Source: Anaerolineae bacterium UTCFX1 (GTDB lineage: Bacteria > Chloroflexota > Anaerolineae > Anaerolineales > Villigracilaceae). From it: a DNA stretch of 64,000 bases. Both the position numbers and the translations under genes were made by a program. Location: positions 62,001 through 126,000 of the forward strand of contig MWTB01000019.1 in assembly GCA_002050275.1 (NCBI GenBank), in the 5' to 3' direction. Below, piece after piece: positions 15,634-22,275 of the stretch (the stretch's first letter is position 1; every line of letters begins with the position of its first letter). The notes under the pieces were generated by a model, which worked only from the letters and a program-made list of their open reading frames with translations, made no database searches and was not told the origin of the DNA.

Positions 15634-16587
15634 CAACACCTTGAGAATGCCCGATTGCGCAGCGCGTTCGAAGGCTTTTACCCCATCGCTCAACGAAAAT
15701 TCATCGTTAATCAAAACCGTCGGATTCACCTGCTTCGCTTCCATCAGCCGCAACGCCGGCTCGAACGGGCCGCAACGCGAGCCAACGATATTGACCTCAT
15801 CCACTACGACGGATGAGAAATTGACGTTCATCTCGCCTTTGTATGTGGATTTCAACACCAGCGTCCCGCGCGGACGTATAGCCCGCCTCGCCAACGCGAA
15901 GCCGCCCGGCGACCCGGTCGCTTCGACGACGACATCCCACCGCCAGCGTTGAATCTCCTCCTCGGCAATAATACGAATCCTGCGTGCGGATAATAACTCT
16001 TGCTGACGCGTATGCCGCGCAACGACGCGCAAGTCGCAGCCCGTCAGCGCGAGTGTTTGCGCGATAAGTTGACCGAGCCGCCCCGCGCCAACAAGCAAGA
16101 CGCGGTCTGTCGGTTTGATTTGAATCTGCTCTTGAATCTCCAACGCAGCTGCGAGAGGTTCGGTAAAGACAGCCATTTCGTCCGACACCGAAGCGGGGAC
16201 TTTATGTAAATTCGCAATCGGTAAGGTTGTATATTCGGCAAACGTCCCAGCGCGATTGACAATTCCCAATACGGTTCGATCCTCGCAATGCGTCGGGCGT
16301 CCGTTCAGGCATTGCTCGCATTGATTACACACCGCGTTGATATCGCCCACAACGCGGTCGCCTACCCTCACCCCTAACCCTTCTCTCTGAGGGAAAGGGG
16401 AAGAAATCACCTCGCCCACAAACTCATGCCCAAGCACACCCGCATAGGGATAATATCCCTTCACCAATTCGAGATCGGTGCTGCAAATCCCCGCCTTGCG
16501 GATTTTTATCAGGACTTCGTCTTGTTTGCGCGGTTGATCAATATCGCGCAAATCAATTTTGTTGTCTTCGAGCCAGAGAGCGCGCAT
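15622..16587 (-). CDS. Zinc-dependent alcohol dehydrogenase family protein
   Basis: A 321-residue MDR-family NAD(P)-dependent dehydrogenase. The catalytic zinc ligands Cys35, His54 and Glu55 (GICSTD, GHEFVGE) are present, as are the structural-zinc cysteines (NAVCNQCEQCLNG...C). The Rossmann fold begins RVLLVGAGRLG. ATG at 16587 is chosen because the family usually begins MRAL; a TATAAT-like box lies 9 nt ahead. Residues 62-75 (SSPFPQREGLGVRV) are encoded by a repeat-like sequence and replace the usual short loop after GHEFVGEV. It oxidises an alcohol or sugar alcohol; substrate unknown. Convergent with the kinase gene, 12-nt overlap. Confidence 0.87.
   Translation of the reverse strand: MRALWLEDNKIDLRDIDQPRKQDEVLIKIRKAGICSTDLELVKGYYPYAGVLGHEFVGEVISSPFPQREGLGVRVGDRVVGDINAVCNQCEQCLNGRPTHCEDRTVLGIVNRAGTFAEYTTLPIANLHKVPASVSDEMAVFTEPLAAALEIQEQIQIKPTDRVLLVGAGRLGQLIAQTLALTGCDLRVVARHTRQQELLSARRIRIIAEEEIQRWRWDVVVEATGSPGGFALARRAIRPRGTLVLKSTYKGEMNVNFSSVVVDEVNIVGSRCGPFEPALRLMEAKQVNPTVLINDEFSLSDGVKAFERAAQSGILKVLLTP
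16364..16402. repeat. Translated palindromic element inside alcohol dehydrogenase
   Basis: The sequence CCCTCACCCCTAACCC...GAGGGAAAGGGG resembles the widespread dispersed element with consensus CCCTCTCCC-GAGGGAGAGGG. It sits inside the coding frame without breaking it. A related copy lies upstream of radA at 42245-42267. Confidence 0.65.
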
Positions 16588-16665
16588 AGTTATCCTATTA
16601 TAACCTTCTCTATTCCCCAACAAATCATGCATCTCGCTACAAAACTTGCCGAATAGATTCTCCGC

Positions 16666-18414
16666 TCATCGGGCGCCGCGCCGTCCAAACTGACGTTCGA
16701 GCAAATCCACCGAAAGATGGATCATCGTCGGTCTGCCGTGCGGGCAAGTGCGCGGCGAATCGCAAGATTCAAGATCGTTGAGCAACGCGCGCTGTTCTTC
16801 GTTGGAGAGCGACATCCCGCTTCGCACCGCCATCCGCTTGCATACGCGCGCGGCGATCCTTTTCTCTACCTCATCTTGCAACGGCGACTCGTCCTCTTCG
16901 AAATCTTCCACCAACGCCCGCAACGCCGCAGACGAATCGCTTCCCGTGAACAGCGTCGGCATCGCGCGGACCTGAAACATGTTCGATCCAAACTCTTCCA
17001 CGTCGAAGCCGAAGTTTTTCAACGCAGGCAATTGAGAGATTAGCAATTGAGCGCTTTGAGGGGGCAAGGTCACAACCGCAGGAGTCAGCAAAGATTGCGA
17101 CGGAATCTTCTTCATCTCATGTTGCGCCATTAACTTCTCAAACAAGACTCGCTCATGCGCGGCATGTTGATCAATGAGATAAAGTCCGTCGGGTCCTTCC
17201 GCCACCAAATACGCCGCCCCGATCTGACCGATGAGGCGCAGGAGAGGAATTCGACTTACGATCTCAGATTGACGATTTACGATTGGAGATTGTGTCTCAG
17301 CCGCTGGTCTTTCCTCATTATTCACCGGCTCATCATGCCCAATCGCCCAATCCAACCCCACCGAAGTCGATTCAGATGGCGCAGTTCGCGCAGTTCCCCA
17401 CAGGCTCGGCGCGACGCGCGGAACGGGTGAATACGCCAGCAACGCCTTGCGCGCGGATCGCTGAACGAAACTGAACGCTTTATCTTGATTCCTAAACCGC
17501 ACTTCGGCTTTAGCAGGATGCACATTCACGTCCACTTCCCGCGGATCAATTTCAAAGAACAGCGTTGTAAGCGGATAGCGCCCCACCATCAGCAAAGTAT
17601 GATATGCCTGCAGCAACGCGGCGGATAACGCCGAATCATGCACCCAACGCCCATTAATGAAAAAAGTAATATCTCTACGATTAGAACGCGTGAGAGATAT
17701 TGGGCTGATAAAGCCCGTTAGTTTATAACCGTCTTCCTCCGCGATTACCTCAAGCATCTGCTTCGCCACATCCACGCCATAGAGCGCGGCAAGGATGGCG
17801 CGGCGGTCGCCGTCGCCCGCCGTTTGCAAAACGACGTTCTTCTCTTGAGATAGTTTGAAGCGTTTTTCAGGATATGCCAGCGCGTAGCGCGTAACGAGCG
17901 TATCAATTGTACGGCGTTCAGTCATATCGGTTTTAAGAAATTTCAGTCGCGCAGGAACATTGTAAAACAGGTTTTCCACGCGCACGACCGTCCCAACCAT
18001 GGCGCCGACTTTTGCCGGCCTTTCACTTCTCCCGCCTTCTACAATAATACGCGTCCCTTCTCTTTCGTTTTCCACGCGCGAAACGATGATCATGCGCGAG
18101 ATCGAGCCGATGGACGCCAGCGCTTCGCCGCGAAATCCCAGCGTCGCGATGGAAAAAAGATCGTCGGAGCGAACCAGCTTGGAGGTCGCGTGACGCGCAA
18201 CGGCTAACTCCAGTTCAGTGGAAGGAATCCCAAATCCGTCGTCTGCGATTTCAATCAACTTTTTCCCCGCTTCTTCTACAAAAATTGAAATCGCTTTTGC
18301 GCCCGCATCCAATGAATTTTCCAACAACTCCTTCACCGCCGACGCGGGACGTTCGATCACTTCGCCAGCGGCGATCTGCGACGCAACTTCAGGGGAAAGC
18401 GCACGGATAGACAT
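16666..18414 (-). CDS. mutL: DNA mismatch repair protein MutL
   Basis: A 582-residue MutL. The N-terminal GHKL ATPase has ELLENSLDAGA, DDGFGIP and GFRGEALASI. The C-terminal dimer domain contains the endonuclease motif DQHAAHERVLFE and a late CPHGRP, so it is the nicking type of MutL, as expected in bacteria that lack MutH. The ATG at 18414 is preferred: the family begins MSIRALSPEVASQIAAGEV, and it lies 6 nt behind a TATAAT box, i.e. a leaderless transcript. The flexible linker (residues 374-388, QSPIVNRQSEIVSR) is encoded by six GATTTAC-type heptamers. Divergent from the HAD phosphatase gene. Confidence 0.96.
   Translation of the reverse strand: MSIRALSPEVASQIAAGEVIERPASAVKELLENSLDAGAKAISIFVEEAGKKLIEIADDGFGIPSTELELAVARHATSKLVRSDDLFSIATLGFRGEALASIGSISRMIIVSRVENEREGTRIIVEGGRSERPAKVGAMVGTVVRVENLFYNVPARLKFLKTDMTERRTIDTLVTRYALAYPEKRFKLSQEKNVVLQTAGDGDRRAILAALYGVDVAKQMLEVIAEEDGYKLTGFISPISLTRSNRRDITFFINGRWVHDSALSAALLQAYHTLLMVGRYPLTTLFFEIDPREVDVNVHPAKAEVRFRNQDKAFSFVQRSARKALLAYSPVPRVAPSLWGTARTAPSESTSVGLDWAIGHDEPVNNEERPAAETQSPIVNRQSEIVSRIPLLRLIGQIGAAYLVAEGPDGLYLIDQHAAHERVLFEKLMAQHEMKKIPSQSLLTPAVVTLPPQSAQLLISQLPALKNFGFDVEEFGSNMFQVRAMPTLFTGSDSSAALRALVEDFEEDESPLQDEVEKRIAARVCKRMAVRSGMSLSNEEQRALLNDLESCDSPRTCPHGRPTMIHLSVDLLERQFGRRGAR
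17253..17294. repeat. Six in-frame GATTTAC-type heptamers inside mutL
   Basis: Units GACTTAC, GATCTCA, GATTGAC, GATTTAC, GATTGGA, GATTGTG run in phase for 42 nt, which equals 14 codons and keeps the frame. They encode part of the MutL linker between the ATPase and the dimerisation domain. Confidence 0.75.
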
Positions 18415-18461
18415 TGGGCGATTATACCCGTTGAAGTTCCAGCGGGTATAATCGCCCAATG
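18412..18461. promoter_or_regulatory. Perfectly palindromic divergent promoter (mutL / HAD phosphatase)
   Basis: Arms of 19 bp at 18412-18430 and 18443-18461 are exact inverted repeats around a 12-nt centre. Each arm includes a start codon and a TATAAT box: 18447-18452 for the plus gene and 18421-18426 (complement) for mutL. Both boxes end 6 nt before the ATG, so both mRNAs should start at or beside the first base of the start codon. Confidence 0.75.
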
Positions 18462-19088
18462 CGATTTACCACCTTGTTTTTCGATCTTGACGACACGCTT
18501 TACCCGAACTCATCGGGGCTGTGGCAAGCGATCAAAGAGCGCATCAATATTTATATGGTCGAACGGCTCGGCATTTCCGAGAGCGACTCACCCGCGCTGC
18601 GCGAACAATATTTCAAAATGTACGGCACAACTCTGCGCGGGCTGCAAGCCCGCCACAATGTGAATGTGGAAGATTATCTCGCTTTTGTGCACGATCTGCC
18701 TTTGCAAGATTTCCTCGCTCCCAACCCGATTCAACGCGACGCGATCGCTTCGCTTCCTCAGCGTAAACTGATCTTCACCAACGCGGACGCCAACCACGCC
18801 CGCCGCGTTCTCGCCGCTCTTCAACTGGATGACCTCTTCGACTCCATCATAGACGTTCAGGCGGTCGCGCCGTACTGCAAGCCCATGCCCGAATCGTTCG
18901 CCATTGCGCAAGACCTCGCCGACGAACCCGATCCACGCAAATGTGTGATGATTGACGATCTGCCACGCACCACACGCGCCGCGTTAGAGACAGGGATGGC
19001 GAGCATTTTATACGGTGTGAATGAGCCGACCGCCGACGCCAGCGGCGTATTTACCGATTGGTCGCATCTGCCGATTTTATTGGAATAA
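18459..19088 (+). CDS. HAD-superfamily phosphatase (pyrimidine 5'-nucleotidase type)
   Basis: A 209-residue HAD hydrolase. Motif I FDLDDTLYPNSSG (from residue 8), motif II FTNAD, a conserved lysine in APYCKP, and motif III/IV MIDDLPRTT are all present. The sequence LYPNSSGLW is typical of the SDT1/YjjG-like pyrimidine 5'-nucleotidase subgroup, which removes phosphate from UMP, CMP or damaged nucleotides. The cap is a helical insertion after motif I. The gene starts 6 nt after TATAAT in a perfect palindrome shared with mutL, so it probably has a leaderless mRNA and shared control with mismatch repair. Confidence 0.88.
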   Translation: MRFTTLFFDLDDTLYPNSSGLWQAIKERINIYMVERLGISESDSPALREQYFKMYGTTLRGLQARHNVNVEDYLAFVHDLPLQDFLAPNPIQRDAIASLPQRKLIFTNADANHARRVLAALQLDDLFDSIIDVQAVAPYCKPMPESFAIAQDLADEPDPRKCVMIDDLPRTTRAALETGMASILYGVNEPTADASGVFTDWSHLPILLE

Positions 19089-19191
19089 ACGCATTTGCAA
19101 TTCCAACTCGCTTCATAACGCGCAATTCATCCGCTATTAATTACCGCATAGTATCGTACACGACACTTATTGTTGCAACGGAGATTCTTTC

Positions 19192-20406
19192 ATGAACAAA
19201 ACGACCAAAATTCTTCTTAGCCTGTTCGTAGGGCTGATCTTATCCGCAGGCGTGTTTTCCGCAGGGCTTTTAGCCGGTATTTATCTTCCCTTGCTCAGCA
19301 ATCGCACCTCGGCAAATGCAGCAACGCCCAAAGGTCAAAACGCGCTCTTCGTTCCATTCTGGGAGGCTTGGGACATCGTTCATAACCAATATGTAGATCA
19401 GCCGCTCGACGACGTCGCATTGATGCGCGGCGCGATCCGCGGCATGATGGACGCCATCGGCGACAAACAGACTTACTACATGGATCCCGTCGTATATGAA
19501 GATGCAACAACGCAACTCGAAGGAGAATACGAAGGCATCGGCGCGTATGTGGACACCTCCGGCGATTACCTCACGATCGTCAGCCCGATCGAAGGTTCGC
19601 CTGCCGAAGCGGCAGGGTTGAAACCCGGCGACCAGATCGTCGCAATTGACGGTGTGGATATGACCGGTGTCTCGCCTGAACAAGCGCGCCAAAAAGTGCT
19701 TGGTCCAGTAGGGTCTACCGTCAAATTGAGCATTACGCGTAAAGGGCAGGAAGAACCGCTAGAATTCGTTCTCACGCGCGCGAAGATCCTCGTTCCCAGC
19801 GTGACCAGTAAAACGCTGGAGAATAACATCGCTTATATTGACATCAACCAATTTGGCGACAAAACGACCAGCGAACTGATGGCGGCGATCGATCAAACGC
19901 TCTCTCAAAATCCTAAAGGGGTCATTATAGACTTGCGCAACAACAGCGGCGGATACTTGCAAACCGCCGTCGAGACAGCGTCTCAATTTATTGAGAAAGG
20001 TATTGTGCTGTACGAGCAATACGGCGAGGGAACTCGCGTCCCGCACTACGCTCTGGGTAAGGGACGCATGACCAACCTACCCATCGTCGTGTTGGTCAAC
20101 GAAGGCTCCGCGTCGGCATCCGAAGTCCTGGCGGGCGCGTTACAAGATTACGGACGCGCTAAACTCGTCGGTGTAATATCCTACGGCAAAGGTTCCGTAC
20201 AGCAATGGATGCCGCTCTCGGACGACAACGGCGCCGCGCGCGTAACCGTCGCCAAATGGCTCACGCCGCACGAGCGCACCATTGACGGCGTCGGTTTGAC
20301 GCCCGATTATGTTGTAGAATTCACGGAAGCCGACGCCGCCAACGACCGCGATCCGCAATTGGATAAGGCAATCGAAGTGTTGTTGGATTTGATCGCTGGG
20401 AAGTAA
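19192..20406 (+). CDS. S41 carboxyl-terminal processing protease (CtpA-like)
   Basis: A 404-residue exported serine protease. A signal/anchor helix occupies residues 7-30. A PDZ domain spans about 105-185 (EGEYEGIGAYV, GSPAEAAGLKPGDQI). The S41 catalytic core follows, with the nucleophile region EGSASASE (304-311) and catalytic Lys333 in SYGKGSVQ. It cleaves C-terminal tails of envelope proteins or tagged substrates. A GGAG ribosome-binding site lies 8 nt before the ATG. It stands between the HAD gene and a YugP-like protease on the same strand, with about 100-nt gaps, so separate promoters are possible. Confidence 0.93.
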   Translation: MNKTTKILLSLFVGLILSAGVFSAGLLAGIYLPLLSNRTSANAATPKGQNALFVPFWEAWDIVHNQYVDQPLDDVALMRGAIRGMMDAIGDKQTYYMDPVVYEDATTQLEGEYEGIGAYVDTSGDYLTIVSPIEGSPAEAAGLKPGDQIVAIDGVDMTGVSPEQARQKVLGPVGSTVKLSITRKGQEEPLEFVLTRAKILVPSVTSKTLENNIAYIDINQFGDKTTSELMAAIDQTLSQNPKGVIIDLRNNSGGYLQTAVETASQFIEKGIVLYEQYGEGTRVPHYALGKGRMTNLPIVVLVNEGSASASEVLAGALQDYGRAKLVGVISYGKGSVQQWMPLSDDNGAARVTVAKWLTPHERTIDGVGLTPDYVVEFTEADAANDRDPQLDKAIEVLLDLIAGK

Positions 20407-20488
20407 AGAAACCGTTTTGTAGGTTGATCTTGAAGTCAGACTTGCATTCCAAACAACCTGCGGGACGATTAGCAATAAGGAGAATAAA

Positions 20489-21214
20489 ATGTTTTTCGAC
20501 TCAACCTATTTAATTTGCGTTGCGCTCCCATCCATGCTCTTGATGGGGCTCGCCTCATGGTATGTGAAACACGCTTATAGCAAATGGAGTCAGGTGCGCG
20601 CCAGCAGCGGACTGACCGGCGCGCAAGCCGCGCAACAACTCATCTCGCGTTCGGCGTATGTCTCTGAAGCAGGCGGCGCCGACCTGCGAAACGTCCGCGT
20701 ACTCGGCATCGGCGGCAACCTCACCGATAACTACAACCCACAGGATAAAACTCTCTATCTCTCGCCGAACGTGGCAAACAGCCCATCGGTGGCGGCGGTC
20801 GCGGTCGCAGCGCACGAACTCGGTCATGCGCTGCAAGACGCGGAAGGTTACATTCCCATGCGTTTCCGCTCGGCGATCGTTCCGCTGGTGAATATCGGTT
20901 CCAACCTCGGCTGGATCATGATCCTCGCCGGGTTAATTCTCAAAATAGCCACACTCGCATGGGTCGGCATATTTTTCTTTGCAGGCGGCGCGCTTTTCGC
21001 GCTCGCCACTCTACCGGTAGAATTTAACGCCTCAGCCCGCGCCAAACGACTCGTGGCGGAAGCGGGCATTATCCAATCTGACGAGGAGCAACGCGGCGTT
21101 AATCAAGTGCTGAACGCCGCCGCACTGACGTACGTCGCCGGGCTGCTGACCGCAGTCTTCCAACTTCTTTACTACATCATGATGGTCGGCGGCTCAAGTA
21201 GAAGCCGAGACTAG
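20489..21214 (+). CDS. Neutral zinc metallopeptidase (YugP family)
   Basis: A 241-residue membrane protease. An N-terminal membrane segment (residues 5-25) precedes the zinc motif HELGH at residues 109-113; a helical hairpin (about 130-175) and a C-terminal membrane segment complete the family pattern. The AGAAQAAQQLI-like N-terminal region is typical (GLTGAQAAQQLI). The function in envelope quality control is inferred from family, since few members have been studied. A good AGGAG site lies 8 nt ahead of ATG. Two proteases in a row (this and CtpA-like) suggest a shared envelope-maintenance theme. Confidence 0.9.
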   Translation: MFFDSTYLICVALPSMLLMGLASWYVKHAYSKWSQVRASSGLTGAQAAQQLISRSAYVSEAGGADLRNVRVLGIGGNLTDNYNPQDKTLYLSPNVANSPSVAAVAVAAHELGHALQDAEGYIPMRFRSAIVPLVNIGSNLGWIMILAGLILKIATLAWVGIFFFAGGALFALATLPVEFNASARAKRLVAEAGIIQSDEEQRGVNQVLNAAALTYVAGLLTAVFQLLYYIMMVGGSSRSRD

Positions 21215-21280
21215 CCAAACAAACCCAGCAAGCCAAACGCCCGCAAATCAACGCGGCGTTTGTGTATAATCCCCGAGCAC

Positions 21281-22273
21281 ATGCGAAAATTTGTTATTTT
21301 CCTGCTTCTGTTTCTAGGCGCGACATTTTTCTACTTAAGTTTCGGCGAATTGGAAAATGTCGTCACAACCCTACGAAGCGGAAATATCGCATTTCTTCTA
21401 TTGGGCATTCTCTTTCAGGTCGGATGGTTCTTCGCTGTCGGGTATACCTACCGATCGCTATATCGCCTGTTCGACATCCCCGCCTCGCTCTACCGAACCA
21501 CCCTGCTCTCTTCCGCCTCCGACTTCGTCAACGCCATCGCGCCCAGCGCCGGCATCAGCGGAATCGCCGTTTTCATTTCCGACGCGAATCGCAAAGGATA
21601 CCCTTCAGGCAAAGTGACGATCATCGGCATGCTATTCGTCCTCATAGATTACATCGCCTTTCTCTCCGTTCTCGCGCTGGGGTTAATCGTTCTATTTCGC
21701 CGCAATGACCTCGATTTAGGCGAAATGCTCGCCTCTGCCGTAATGCTGATAATCGCCCTGACGCTCGGCTCCCTATTCTATCTCGGCTCCAGATCGGCGG
21801 ACGCGCTAGGGCGCGCGCTCGCATGGATGACGCGCCTCGTCAACCGCATCGTTAAGCCTTTCCTTCGTCGCGATTATCTCGACGAAGCGCGCGCGCACAC
21901 GTTCGCGCGCGAGATCGCGACAGACCTCAAAGCCCTTCCGCAAAAGAAGAACAGCCTGCTCGTCCCGCTGCTCTCCGCATTCACCGCTAAAGTTTTTTCA
22001 ATGCTTGTGCTGACGGCGACTTTCCTCGCATTCAACGCGTCGTTTTCAGTCGGCACGATCGTCGGCGGATTTTCCATCTCTTACCTTTTCTTGATCATAT
22101 CGCCCACACCGTCAGGCGTCGGGATCGTCGAAGGCGTCATGCCGCTCGCGCTCTCTTCGCTGCATGTGCCATTGAGTCAAGCCGTCGTTATCACCCTCGC
22201 TTATCGCGGCATCACTTTCTGGATCATGCTCGGCGTTGGCGCGATCGCCCTCCATCTGTTAGAACGCCGATAA
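21281..22273 (+). CDS. Flippase-like membrane protein (UPF0104 / LPG synthase TM domain)
   Basis: A 330-residue integral membrane protein of the lysylphosphatidylglycerol-synthase transmembrane family, with about eight helices. The C-terminal LIISPTPSGVGIVEGVMPL block is the family's conserved P-S-G-x-G-x-x-E segment. Related proteins move or present lipid substrates across the membrane; the synthase domain itself is absent. ATG at 21281 is preferred over the upstream frame because it begins a membrane helix and a TATAAT (21265-21270) lies 10 nt ahead, leaving almost no leader. It is separated by 2 nt from the helicase gene downstream. Confidence 0.87.
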   Translation: MRKFVIFLLLFLGATFFYLSFGELENVVTTLRSGNIAFLLLGILFQVGWFFAVGYTYRSLYRLFDIPASLYRTTLLSSASDFVNAIAPSAGISGIAVFISDANRKGYPSGKVTIIGMLFVLIDYIAFLSVLALGLIVLFRRNDLDLGEMLASAVMLIIALTLGSLFYLGSRSADALGRALAWMTRLVNRIVKPFLRRDYLDEARAHTFAREIATDLKALPQKKNSLLVPLLSAFTAKVFSMLVLTATFLAFNASFSVGTIVGGFSISYLFLIISPTPSGVGIVEGVMPLALSSLHVPLSQAVVITLAYRGITFWIMLGVGAIALHLLERR

Positions 22274-22275
22274 AC

